NCBI GenBank assembly: GCA_947498815.1
Contig: CANMLU010000008.1
Coordinates: forward strand, 124,001 to 188,000
Direction of reading: 5' to 3'
Length of the DNA: 64,000 nucleotides
Origin: an uncultured Aquimarina sp.
Lineage (GTDB): Bacteria > Bacteroidota > Bacteroidia > Flavobacteriales > Flavobacteriaceae
Position numbers and translations under genes: made by a program. The notes beneath the pieces were generated by a model. It did not search any database. It was not told the DNA's origin and saw only the letters and a list, made by a program, of their open reading frames with translations. Within the stretch, counting starts at the first letter, position 1; the number at the start of each line of letters is the position of its first letter. This document shows positions 42,724 to 51,452 of the stretch, piece by piece.

Positions 42724-45329
42724 GTTTTTTGTTGAAGAAACTTGCGTAAAAATAGTGCAATTAATAAGAATAAAATAATGCTGATACTATACCAAAAGTA
42801 ATTTACCGAATTGGGAGGTGTAATTTCACCATAGTACACAAAAGCGGCCCAATAATAAGGAGATTTTTGAGCATTAGAAATGTTGTCTGCATTCAAATAA
42901 TCTAATTTAGCTTCATGCAATGCTTTTGCTTTCGAATCTAATTTATTTAGATGCTGATAAAAGCCGTGCATTAATACAGAGGTAGTTTTATCATTGACTT
43001 TCCATAATGAGAAAAGTACGTTTTCGACTCCGGCATACTGAAAACCTCGAGCAACACTTATTGGTCCTGCTCCCTTTGCAAGTTTTCCAACACCTGTTTC
43101 ACAAGCACTTAATAACACTAGATTTGCATCAAGTTGTGTTGCATATAATTGATTTACCAAAATATCCTGATCCCAAAATTTTATAGAAGCCGGCCTTAAA
43201 AAGTTTCCTGATGTTGCATGAGTAGATAAGTGGATGATATTGTGTTTTCTTCCTTTTTGAATAAAATTGTTATACGTTGCTTGTTCTTTTTCTATGAAAT
43301 CACCTTTAAAATATTGTTGTATAGATTGACTTTCAATCAAAGAAAAGGATAGTTCTAAATCAGTTTTTTCAAAAATCGGAAATACACCTAACACCGTATT
43401 TTTTTTATCGATTTTAGGGGCTGTTCTTAAATATTTAGTTGCCGAAATGTCATAACTTATTTGCATAGATCTCAATAAGAAAGGCATTTTACTAAAATTG
43501 GTCGTATTTGTGTTCTTGGTTAATAAAGTCTCGAAAGGAATAAAATTTAGTAGCCCGTCGGGGATGATAAGTAATTGCTCTTCATTATCGGGGATGTTCA
43601 AAATTTGGAATACCTCGGTAGCATCTCTGGTAAATTTATCTACATCATTTGTGATATTTGACGCAGTATCAAAATAATCAATGTAGTTTTTGATCATTTT
43701 GTTAAAATGATCAATATGTTCTATTTTTTTTATGTCAAAAGAATCAGAGCATATTTTAAATTGATAAATACTTTGATTTCCATAGAAGTATTCAACCAAG
43801 GTTGTTTGTTCTTTTTTTAACTTTTTCTGAAGAGTGGGGATAGAAAGTTCTTTTTGATGTTGTAATAACTTAGGATATTTATTTTGAAGGACCTTGATTA
43901 TTTCCTTAAGATCAATGTGTTTGCTATCATAATCCGTAACCCATTCTTGAATTTGAGCGATGTTGGCATTTGAACCCTTTATTTTTTCTTTTAAAATTAG
44001 AGTTTCATAGGATGCTAACTCTGAAGTAAGTTGATCTTTGTTTGAAACCAGTGCATCATTTTTGTAAAGGGATAGTGTCTTTTTGGACAGCAAAGCTTCA
44101 TTTACAAAAGGAGCTTTTGAGCGTTCTACTGCTTGAAACGCTTGTTGGATGTATTGTTGGTCTCTTTTCTTTTGGTATAATGAAAATAGAAGGTCGATAT
44201 ACGCTTCGGTTCTATTTCGGTTTTGTCCAAGTTGAATGATTTTGGTGTCCTGAAGCGGATATAAGGTGTTTAATTTTGAATTTACTTTGAAAGCCAAATC
44301 ATAGGCAGCAATGGCTTTACTAGGTTTTTCTGTTTGTTGATATATAAAAGATTGAATGTCCAATGCTTTGAGAAGAATTTTATCGGCGATCAGAATTTTT
44401 TCGGAAGGGAGAGTGTTTTTTTTCGAGTATCCAGGTAATAAAGATGTATATACTTGGTTTAGGTTGTTTTGAATTTCAGAAAATTGCGATTTTGCCAACA
44501 AGATATCGATGTATGCCAATTGCCATTTTGCCACATCTCTTGCCAAAGTATTGGGGTCTTTAAGCAACTTTGATTTTGCTTTCAAGATATAATTCTGAGC
44601 ATTATCAAATTCCTTTTTTTCTAAAGAAATAGCCGCCAAGATTTGATAAGCATTCATCTGATTGGTATCTAGATCGATTACTTTTTTTGCATACTTTTCG
44701 GCTTCACTATGCGCATTAAGGGCTAAGTGATTTGTGGCAATATTGGTAAGGATGTTAACATTGGAAGGGTCTATAATTAGCCCTTGCTCTAGGATATTTA
44801 GAGCATTTATATAATCTCCTTGATTATTATAAGCAATGGAAAGATTAGTAATTCCAGAAAGTATTCCCTTTTTATTTTTATTTTTTTCAGCTAAATACAA
44901 ATAACTTTTTATGGTGGTATCTGCCTTTTGCAAATCTCCGATTTTAATATAAAGATTGCCAAGAGGTTTTAAGCAATTTTCAATAATGTCATAATCGGTA
45001 AGATTATTATCATGATATGTTTTCCATGCTTTTTCGTAATAGAAAATGGAAGAGGATATACTACCAAATTGAGTGCTATAATACCCAAGGTTACAGTTTA
45101 CTATTACCCAGGCAAGTTTATCACCTTTTGTGTTTAGTTGGGTTTTTTTAGCAGCTATAATTTTGCTTAATCTCAGTGATCCGGAGGAAGTTGGATTTTG
45201 TAAAAAATAATCTAATTGATCATACAGAAACTTTTCAGTTTTTGTGCTTTGTTGAGATTGAATACTGGTATTTCCAATTAACAAAACGAAAATAACACAA
45301 ATAAAAAGTCTAGAATTTCCAAATCCCAT
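42720..45329 (-). CDS. Membrane-anchored TPR-CHAT caspase-like protein, second paralog
   Basis: About 869 residues from the ATG at 45329; the longer TTG-initiated version is less likely. It has a signal peptide (MGFGNSRLFICVIFVLLIGN), TPR repeats (about 50-380), a helical linker and a CHAT domain (about 560-845). The His of HLSTHA is residue 704 and the Cys of LSACETG is residue 743. A C-terminal transmembrane helix and basic tail (FLRKFLQQKT) follow. Same architecture as the protein at 4363. It lies between a PKD/barrel protein and an aspartic protease with overlaps on both sides, so the three proteins probably act together at the envelope. Confidence 0.92.
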   Translation of the reverse strand: MGFGNSRLFICVIFVLLIGNTSIQSQQSTKTEKFLYDQLDYFLQNPTSSGSLRLSKIIAAKKTQLNTKGDKLAWVIVNCNLGYYSTQFGSISSSIFYYEKAWKTYHDNNLTDYDIIENCLKPLGNLYIKIGDLQKADTTIKSYLYLAEKNKNKKGILSGITNLSIAYNNQGDYINALNILEQGLIIDPSNVNILTNIATNHLALNAHSEAEKYAKKVIDLDTNQMNAYQILAAISLEKKEFDNAQNYILKAKSKLLKDPNTLARDVAKWQLAYIDILLAKSQFSEIQNNLNQVYTSLLPGYSKKNTLPSEKILIADKILLKALDIQSFIYQQTEKPSKAIAAYDLAFKVNSKLNTLYPLQDTKIIQLGQNRNRTEAYIDLLFSLYQKKRDQQYIQQAFQAVERSKAPFVNEALLSKKTLSLYKNDALVSNKDQLTSELASYETLILKEKIKGSNANIAQIQEWVTDYDSKHIDLKEIIKVLQNKYPKLLQHQKELSIPTLQKKLKKEQTTLVEYFYGNQSIYQFKICSDSFDIKKIEHIDHFNKMIKNYIDYFDTASNITNDVDKFTRDATEVFQILNIPDNEEQLLIIPDGLLNFIPFETLLTKNTNTTNFSKMPFLLRSMQISYDISATKYLRTAPKIDKKNTVLGVFPIFEKTDLELSFSLIESQSIQQYFKGDFIEKEQATYNNFIQKGRKHNIIHLSTHATSGNFLRPASIKFWDQDILVNQLYATQLDANLVLLSACETGVGKLAKGAGPISVARGFQYAGVENVLFSLWKVNDKTTSVLMHGFYQHLNKLDSKAKALHEAKLDYLNADNISNAQKSPYYWAAFVYYGEITPPNSVNYFWYSISIILFLLIALFLRKFLQQKT

Positions 45330-47289
45330 ATAATTGAATTTGAGAGTTTGGACTATCAAAATTATAGATATATCTGGCGCCTAGACTTGGACCAATCCTA
45401 ACGGTTCCGAAGTTCATGCCAACAAAAAGACCTGTCTGCAGATTTGTAAAACGGTCATCAATTTCTTGATTTAAAAAAGAATCCAGATCAGGATTGGGAA
45501 CTAGGTTACCGTCGGCATCTAAAAAGAAGCCTCTACCTGCAGTATCTTGATCATTCTTGCTGGTAATGTCGAGCTTAACCTGCACACCTGCACCAATAGC
45601 CCAAAAATTGTTAATGTTGTATCTAAATGATCCCGGAACGGCATAAACCGAAATATTGTTGAACTGGTTTAATTCTGAAAACTGAATTACATTTTCGGCT
45701 CCATTAGCACCTACAGTACGAGTTTCAAAATTTCTAAGCTCATCATATGATGAAGTCGAAAACATCAATTCTGCTTGATAGTATGCTCGATAGGATTTAA
45801 AAGGGGATAAGGTAGCGCCAACAAAATACTCTTTTTGGTTGTCTTGGTCGGGTACCATAATATAACCTGTCTTTGCACCAATTGAAATACCTGGCATGAA
45901 TCTGGTTGTCGCGTAATTTGTAATGATGGGTTCGTTTTTGTCAAAATAAATTGCCGTTCTGCTTTTAGTTTTTTTCTTATGAAAGTCGTTGCCAAATTTC
46001 ATGGAATATTTTACAAATCCTTTGGTGGAGTCAATTTCTTGTACATTCTTTTGTTGGCTTCCGGGGAGGTAGATTCTGTTAAACTGAAAGATGATTTTAT
46101 CCTTTTGTAAAATGGTATCTAGGCAGCTGTAATTTACTTCTCTTTCTTTAGGACAAATCGGACATTCTGGATACATACTCTCAAGACGCAATGTTGATTT
46201 ATCAAACATCTCTGGGGTATCCACTTCTAGCTTAATGGTGTTTGCAGGGCCTTCACCATTATTCTGAAAGCGTACTTTGAATTTAAGGCGTTTAAATCTT
46301 ACTAATCGGTAATTCATCAACCAACCGTTGGAGGACATTTTATTGGGGTCATGAGATGTAACGATTTCCATTTCGGTATCTTTTACCGTATGATTATCAA
46401 AATTTTCATCAGGCACATATACGCTACGCAAGGTTACAATGGCACTGGTGTCTTTAATCATTTCGGGAGTAGTTCTTAAGGTTCTAAAAATATTTCGTTC
46501 CTCTCCCGGTGGCATGTCATTAAATGCAATGACCTGATAATTGCGGTATAAAACTTTTGATTCTTCCAGCGTAAGCGGAAGATTTTTTCTTTTGGTTGTG
46601 TCTTGTGTAAATAGTACTCTGTTCTCTAAAACATTGTGTGATGAAGAGGCTACTAGTGTATGGTCGTCATTTTCTGTACGCATATTCGAAATGGCATCCA
46701 AAGGAACAATACGTTCGCCATGATGTAAGCGAGTGTCCTCTATGGTAAAGTTGTCGTTTTTAAATTGATTGTCATTGTAAAACAAGTATAGTTTTCCGTT
46801 AGAAACATAATTATTAGTGTTTTTGTAGCTCGTTATCAATACCATTTCCTGATCTGGAATAGGTTCGCGATTTCGTTTCAAGATTAAATCCTCATCTTCT
46901 GTAAATGAAAGATCCGAGCCCAAAGAAGCTTCGTCGGATATATCATCTATGATCAATGATTTAGGTCTGCTGGCTGGAGGTTTACCGTTGTCGTAATTAT
47001 TGGTGGCCCATAGTCTTATCTTGTATTCGCCAGGTTTTTTATACTTGTGAATAGGTTTTTCTTTAAAGCTGTAGTTTCCATCTCCAAATTCCCAATAATA
47101 GGTGTAAAATGCTTTTGGTGCGCCTGCAATTTGGTTTAATGGAGGCATATCTGAGCCATAGGTAACTTGATTTCCCTGGATCTCAAATGATATTGGTGCG
47201 ACTCTTGGGATTGTATCATTGGTTAGAATTTGCCCAAAACATAAAAAAGGAAATAGAATGGTACAGTAAAATATGATTAACCCCTTCAT
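45310..47289 (-). CDS. PKD-domain outer-membrane protein
   Basis: 659 residues with a signal peptide (FPFLCFGQ). A PKD domain lies at about 45-110 (YYWEFGDGNYSFKEKPIHKY). A central domain with SHDPNKMS resembles DUF11/DUF7619-type conserved repeats (about 300-450). The C-terminal 180 residues alternate strands and end in aromatic residues (YIYNFDSPNSQIQLYGIWKF), like an outer-membrane beta-barrel. It overlaps the CHAT gene downstream by 20 bp. It could be the surface receptor or target of the CHAT protease; context only. Confidence 0.75.
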   Translation of the reverse strand: MKGLIIFYCTILFPFLCFGQILTNDTIPRVAPISFEIQGNQVTYGSDMPPLNQIAGAPKAFYTYYWEFGDGNYSFKEKPIHKYKKPGEYKIRLWATNNYDNGKPPASRPKSLIIDDISDEASLGSDLSFTEDEDLILKRNREPIPDQEMVLITSYKNTNNYVSNGKLYLFYNDNQFKNDNFTIEDTRLHHGERIVPLDAISNMRTENDDHTLVASSSHNVLENRVLFTQDTTKRKNLPLTLEESKVLYRNYQVIAFNDMPPGEERNIFRTLRTTPEMIKDTSAIVTLRSVYVPDENFDNHTVKDTEMEIVTSHDPNKMSSNGWLMNYRLVRFKRLKFKVRFQNNGEGPANTIKLEVDTPEMFDKSTLRLESMYPECPICPKEREVNYSCLDTILQKDKIIFQFNRIYLPGSQQKNVQEIDSTKGFVKYSMKFGNDFHKKKTKSRTAIYFDKNEPIITNYATTRFMPGISIGAKTGYIMVPDQDNQKEYFVGATLSPFKSYRAYYQAELMFSTSSYDELRNFETRTVGANGAENVIQFSELNQFNNISVYAVPGSFRYNINNFWAIGAGVQVKLDITSKNDQDTAGRGFFLDADGNLVPNPDLDSFLNQEIDDRFTNLQTGLFVGMNFGTVRIGPSLGARYIYNFDSPNSQIQLYGIWKF

Positions 47290-47336
47290 AATTTTGTTAG
47301 TTGTTACTAAAGATAAGTAAAAAGTTAAATTATAAA

Positions 47337-47398
47337 ATTCTGGGAGGTTTTTCTCCCAGAATATATATAATTATTACTCATAGGCTTTACGGCCTATG
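47337..47398 (-). terminator. Double hairpin terminator
   Basis: First CATAGGC/GCCTATG (47379-47398), then a perfect ATTCTGGGAG/CTCCCAGAAT stem (47337-47362) in minus-strand order. It ends the transcript of the beta-lactamase-like gene before the PKD operon. Confidence 0.75.
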
Positions 47399-47412
47399 TT
47401 CTCATGTTTAAA

Positions 47413-48636
47413 TTATTCCCACGCATTATTGTAAGCGTCATAAATCATTTGGCGAAGATTTACACCATTGTTTAGGGTAACTCCTTGACAATTCATTACA
47501 ACAACACAATCTATACCATTGATAGGAAACATAACCATCTGGGTGAGTACACCTTTAGAAACTGAAGGGTCATCACTTGTACCAATAGAGCCATTTTTTC
47601 CATAATAGTTACCGTGAATTTCATTAGTTGGATTTGCTCGATCCATTCCGATTCTATGTAGTTTCATAACGTCTCTTTGATCCTGTGTTACTAGTATCTC
47701 TGAATGCTCAAAGAAAGCAATTACTTTGGCCATTTCTATTGGAGTCATAAAATAACCACCTCCGCCTGCAATATGATTCCAGCTATCGTAAAATCGACCA
47801 GTACTATTATTGCTTGGAGCATTTACATTGTAATAAAGAGTTGCAATACTGCTATCTTCTGGAACACAACCAACAAGAGGCAATGAAAGTCTGTCAAAAA
47901 TATTTTGCTGCATGTATAATAAGTACATGAATTGTGTATTTGCATCATTTTCGATGTCAATAACTGGGCTGTTTTCAAGAGTACTCCATAAAGAGGGAAT
48001 AAGCACTCTGAATAAAGCGAAGTTTACATTGCGATATCTATAGTTTTTAGAATTGATTGCTCCTGTTCGAATACAAACCGCAAGGCCTTGATATCCTAGA
48101 GTTGTATTAAAATTGTTATTGGTACTTTCTAACCCAGATCGATGTGTTAGTAAATCTTTGAAACTGAGATCACTTACTCCAGAACCTTGAGCCCAAGAAG
48201 CAGGAAGCCATTCTGTAATTTTATCATCGATAGTTAAACTATTGGCTTCTAGCAGCTGCATTACTGCTATAGCTGTATAAAATTTTGAGATGCTAGCTAC
48301 ATTTATTTCCTTGTTTAAAGAGAACTCTAGAGACCCATCTACCATTGTTCTTGCTTGCCCATAAGCATTTGATCTAGCCAGATTTCCGTTTGCACTTATG
48401 GTATACGACCATCCTACAGGAGTATTACCTCCCGCATTGGTGTAGTTAATGATATTTTGTTCAAAAAGGTCTAGATTAAAAATAGGGACATTGGTTTGAA
48501 GGTTGGCTATGTCGTCTTCAGTTTCGCAGCTTACTAAAAGAAAAATGCTGAAAATAGGTAATAGAGAGTATGCTAATACTTGTTTTGTTAATCTACTACT
48601 TTTTAATAATGTAAAAGTGGTTTCTGTTGTTTTCAT
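47413..48636 (-). CDS. Beta-lactamase-like serine hydrolase lipoprotein
   Basis: 407 residues. Lipoprotein signal with a long n-region and lipobox LVSC. The class C/penicillin-binding fold shows the SxxK motif (SISKFYTAIAV) and a Tyr-x-Asn candidate (RYRNVNFAL), plus the family stretch DLLTHRSGLES. Members are esterases, D-amino-acid peptidases or beta-lactamases; the substrate is not predictable. It begins MKTTETT, like the two lipoproteins upstream (MKTKxT), and shares their GGTAAC promoter, so it is a candidate target of the ECF sigma factor at 50865. Confidence 0.85.
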   Translation of the reverse strand: MKTTETTFTLLKSSRLTKQVLAYSLLPIFSIFLLVSCETEDDIANLQTNVPIFNLDLFEQNIINYTNAGGNTPVGWSYTISANGNLARSNAYGQARTMVDGSLEFSLNKEINVASISKFYTAIAVMQLLEANSLTIDDKITEWLPASWAQGSGVSDLSFKDLLTHRSGLESTNNNFNTTLGYQGLAVCIRTGAINSKNYRYRNVNFALFRVLIPSLWSTLENSPVIDIENDANTQFMYLLYMQQNIFDRLSLPLVGCVPEDSSIATLYYNVNAPSNNSTGRFYDSWNHIAGGGGYFMTPIEMAKVIAFFEHSEILVTQDQRDVMKLHRIGMDRANPTNEIHGNYYGKNGSIGTSDDPSVSKGVLTQMVMFPINGIDCVVVMNCQGVTLNNGVNLRQMIYDAYNNAWE

Positions 48637-48663
48637 GATTTTTAGATTTTGTGTTGTATATCT

Positions 48664-48694
48664 TTAGATCAACCAGGCTTCTGTTTTGTTACCC
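48664..48694 (-). promoter_or_regulatory. ECF promoter GGGTAAC-N15-TTGATCTAA
   Basis: -35 GGTAAC, a spacer of exactly 15 nt beginning AAAA, and -10 TTGATCTAA, 27 nt before the ATG. One of three nearly identical promoters (48664, 49553, 50788) beside the ECF sigma gene at 50865. Confidence 0.7.
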
Positions 48695-48723
48695 TATTAA
48701 GAAGAGTTTTTTTGTTGAATGTA

Positions 48724-48867
48724 ATAAAAGAGGCTGTCTGAAAAGGTTCAAATAATGTCATCACGAAAAATTTTAATTTTGAAGTGATTTATTTATCAGC
48801 TACTTAGATTGTGCAGATCCATTCGCATTACTAGGAATGACATTTTTTCAGACAGCCTCTTTATTAT
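48724..48867. mobile_element. MITE-like element with 15-bp terminal inverted repeats
   Basis: About 140 bp bounded by GAGGCTGTCTGAAAA and its complement, with A/T-rich flanks (AATAAA). Inside are two inverted copies of AATGTCAT. It has no open frame. It looks like a miniature inverted-repeat element, though it would also fold as a terminator between the flanking lipoprotein genes. Confidence 0.5.
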
Positions 48868-48885
48868 TTTGGATAAGTAAATGTT

Positions 48886-49524
48886 TTAGTCAACCTTAAA
48901 ACCTAGTCCAATGTAGGGCATCGCAATATTATTTACCGGTCCACCAGCTCCATAGAAATTAGAAGACAAAAATTCTACGGTACCCTGAGTAATAGGAAAT
49001 GGAACAGCAGAAAAATTGGAAGGCCTTAATACACGCCCTACAGTGGCATCGAGGTTGGGATATCCCGGCATAATTGTTCTTTTTACCGTAATTATATCAC
49101 CATTGGATACAATAACGGGAGTAATAGATTGATAATCCAATTGCCCTTGAGAAAAAGTATGAGTTCCTGAATAGCTATTAAGACCCGTTGTATTTGTGAT
49201 CTCCATAGTGTAAGCTCCAGCATAGGTGCTTGGGTTTTGATACCCAACGCTACAAATTTCGCCATCAGCATTTATTTGTATTACATATTCATGAGTCTCT
49301 AGATCCATAAATTCTGGCAGATCGACATAATTATTAGCAGTAGAAAAAGCTGTAGTTATAATGTTATTTACGTAATAGTCCTCGCATACATTATTGGTAG
49401 GGTCATTATCTGTGTCGCAAGAAATAGTAAATAGTAAAAGGAAAAGTAATTTTAAAGTTTTTATTGGATTTCCTTTAAAGGCTCTGTTCGTAGTAATGTA
49501 TACTAAAGTATCTTTTGTTTTCAT
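48886..49524 (-). CDS. Lipoprotein of unknown function
   Basis: 212 residues. A long basic n-region precedes the signal and lipobox (FTISC). The mature part is beta-rich, with no motif I recognise (YVIQINADGEICSVGYQNPS region; ends MPYIGLGFKVD). It shares N-terminal MKTKDT and the GGTAAC-N15-TTGATATAA promoter with its neighbours. Probably a member of the same envelope regulon. Confidence 0.75.
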   Translation of the reverse strand: MKTKDTLVYITTNRAFKGNPIKTLKLLFLLLFTISCDTDNDPTNNVCEDYYVNNIITTAFSTANNYVDLPEFMDLETHEYVIQINADGEICSVGYQNPSTYAGAYTMEITNTTGLNSYSGTHTFSQGQLDYQSITPVIVSNGDIITVKRTIMPGYPNLDATVGRVLRPSNFSAVPFPITQGTVEFLSSNFYGAGGPVNNIAMPYIGLGFKVD

Positions 49525-49552
49525 GGTATTTCTTTTTTAAGTGTTTATAGTA

Positions 49553-49583
49553 TTATATCAATAGGATTGTTTTTTTGTTACCT
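49553..49583 (-). promoter_or_regulatory. ECF promoter AGGTAAC-N15-TTGATATAA
   Basis: Same layout as at 48664 and 50788, with -10 ending 28 nt before the ATG of the 212-residue lipoprotein. Confidence 0.7.
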
Positions 49584-49632
49584 ATGTTTGTGTCTTTTTT
49601 TAATTAAATAGTTGATGTACTTGTAAATGAAA

Positions 49633-49707
49633 ATTCCGGAAGGTAACCCCTCCCGGAATAACTACTAGAATATGCCGTAACCCCCGTTAACGATAAGTAT
49701 ATTCTAG
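49633..49707 (-). terminator. Two hairpins after the 49720 gene
   Basis: CTAGAATAT/ATATTCTAG (49665-49707) and ATTCCGG...CCGGAAT (49633-49659) lie downstream of the lipoprotein stop. Either could end transcription. Confidence 0.6.
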
Positions 49708-49719
49708 TATGAGTTTTGG

Positions 49720-50760
49720 CTATGGCAAAGTATTGATTAATGCTACTAACTCTGCTTCGGTAGCTGTACTGGTAGTTCCAATTACTTCTAGGTGATCTTC
49801 TTCTATTGTTGCGGCCTGAATTGCATACACGTATTGACCATCTTGTACAGAAACAAAAATGATATGGACTTCTAATCCAATAGGAATTAATCCATAATGT
49901 TCAGAAAATAGCTCAGAGTCTGTGTTGTAGATGTCTAATAACGCAAGAGCTGTTGGTTCTCCATCATAAGAAACGTATATATTACAGTTCGTGTCATCAT
50001 ATCCTTCTGGTGCATCAACATAAAGAACAGTTTTTGGTCTTGGATCACTATACCAGCGATCAATATTCGTCCATCCAAAATTGTTTAAGAAACCACCGTA
50101 ACCCATTACACCCGTTCCGTTAGGACCTTCTCTTTGCATAGGTTCTAAACCACCTTGTTCATCTTCTTCCCAAACGATATCACATTCCAAGTCATCACCG
50201 GCGCAATCATTATCCTGGCCATTAAATATTCTCATTTCTTCATCAAACTCATCCGTAGGAGCGAATATTTGGAATGCATTGGCAAGCTCTAATTGTTCGC
50301 CGTTTTGAGTAGCGTTTATATAAAATTCCCCACCCGAGATTAAAGTTTCTACATCGCCATTTGGTCGTTTACCATTGGTTGGCATCTTGGTCAACAACAT
50401 TTTTGCTTTGTCATAAATTTCTATAAGTTCAATGTTGGCATTTCCGGCAACAGGATTGCCGTCCTGGTCTACAAAACTATTTGCAGGAAAATAAAGAATA
50501 GTACCTTCTGATCCTGACACTTGTCCTCCAGATTCACTATCTAGAGTAAATGTTTGTTTAGCTTCTTCGCGATTTTCTGTAATAGCTTGTTCTAATTCTA
50601 ATCCTTTGATGATTTCTTCAATACCTATCCATTGATCGTCACTGCTTTTACAACTTCCTAATAAAACTATTGTTAAGCCTAAAAATAAAAAGTTGATCAT
50701 TACTTGTTTTGCATTCTTACTATTATTCGGCAATGCAATTGTTGTATTTTTTGTTTTCAT
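49720..50760 (-). CDS. Lipoprotein of unknown function (346 aa)
   Basis: 346 residues. Lipobox LGSC after a long n-region. The mature part begins with a helical segment, then a beta domain (SESGGQVSGSEGTILYFPAN, FVDQDGNPVAGNANIELIEI) similar to carboxypeptidase-regulatory-like or ZU5-like extracellular modules. An acidic loop (DNDCAGDDLECDIVWEEDE) holds two Cys. It is divergent from the ECF sigma gene and has the best of the three GGTAAC promoters. The proximity suggests it may be the main output of that sigma factor. Confidence 0.78.
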   Translation of the reverse strand: MKTKNTTIALPNNSKNAKQVMINFLFLGLTIVLLGSCKSSDDQWIGIEEIIKGLELEQAITENREEAKQTFTLDSESGGQVSGSEGTILYFPANSFVDQDGNPVAGNANIELIEIYDKAKMLLTKMPTNGKRPNGDVETLISGGEFYINATQNGEQLELANAFQIFAPTDEFDEEMRIFNGQDNDCAGDDLECDIVWEEDEQGGLEPMQREGPNGTGVMGYGGFLNNFGWTNIDRWYSDPRPKTVLYVDAPEGYDDTNCNIYVSYDGEPTALALLDIYNTDSELFSEHYGLIPIGLEVHIIFVSVQDGQYVYAIQAATIEEDHLEVIGTTSTATEAELVALINTLP

Positions 50761-50787
50761 GCTGTTTGAATTTTGTCGTTTATATGC

Positions 50788-50818
50788 TTATATCAACAGC
50801 TTTGTTCTTTTGTTACCC
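50788..50818 (-). promoter_or_regulatory. ECF promoter GGGTAAC-N15-TTGATATAA
   Basis: Full match to the group consensus, 27 nt before the ATG at 50760 and between this gene and the divergent ECF sigma gene. Confidence 0.72.
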
Positions 50819-50864
50819 TTTTTCTTTAAACTTTTTTTAAATTAGTTCCTGCAACCAATCATTT

Positions 50865-51452
50865 ATGGGAAATATCAAACCGCACACAGATCAAAAATAT
50901 ATTGAGGCTCTTTTGAAGAATGATAGCCTGTTATTAAAAGAAATTTATGAGAAGTTTGCACCCAAAGTGATTAATTATATAAAAAGTAATACAGGGGATG
51001 ATCAAAGTGCTCAAGATATTATTCAGGAGACTTTGATTACAATTTATAAACAAGCAAAAGAGAAAGGATTACAGCTTACCTGTCCATTTGATGCATATTT
51101 CTTTCTATTATGCAAACGCAAATGGTTGAATGAATTGAAAAAATCTGCTAAAAAAGAGGTAACAATTAATGAAGAGATTGTATCTGTAAATGATGAGAGT
51201 GTTCGTTTCGTAGAAGAAACTGAAATTTTTAATGCAAAGCATGAGCTTTTTACAGAGATGTTTGATCAATTAGGCAAAGCATGTAAAGAATTACTGAAAA
51301 CAACATTTATGATAAAATCTATGGAAGAAGTAGCTTCCAAATTAGGAAAGTCCTATGGATATATTCGTAAAAAAAAATCTTTATGTATTGGTCAGCTCAC
51401 AAAACTAGTTCAAAACTCTCCTAAGTATAATCAAATACAGAATTTGTTATGA
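50865..51452 (+). CDS. ECF RNA polymerase sigma factor, second copy
   Basis: 195 residues. Region 2 (about 28-95; DQSAQDIIQETLITIYKQAK, FDAYFFLLCKRKWLNELKKS) and region 4 (about 130-180; MEEVASKLGKSYGYIRKKKS) are clear. It is paralogous to the sigma factor at 8288. Its stop overlaps the anti-sigma start (ATGA). The three lipoprotein genes upstream share one promoter type, the likely recognition site of this factor. Confidence 0.92.
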   Translation: MGNIKPHTDQKYIEALLKNDSLLLKEIYEKFAPKVINYIKSNTGDDQSAQDIIQETLITIYKQAKEKGLQLTCPFDAYFFLLCKRKWLNELKKSAKKEVTINEEIVSVNDESVRFVEETEIFNAKHELFTEMFDQLGKACKELLKTTFMIKSMEEVASKLGKSYGYIRKKKSLCIGQLTKLVQNSPKYNQIQNLL

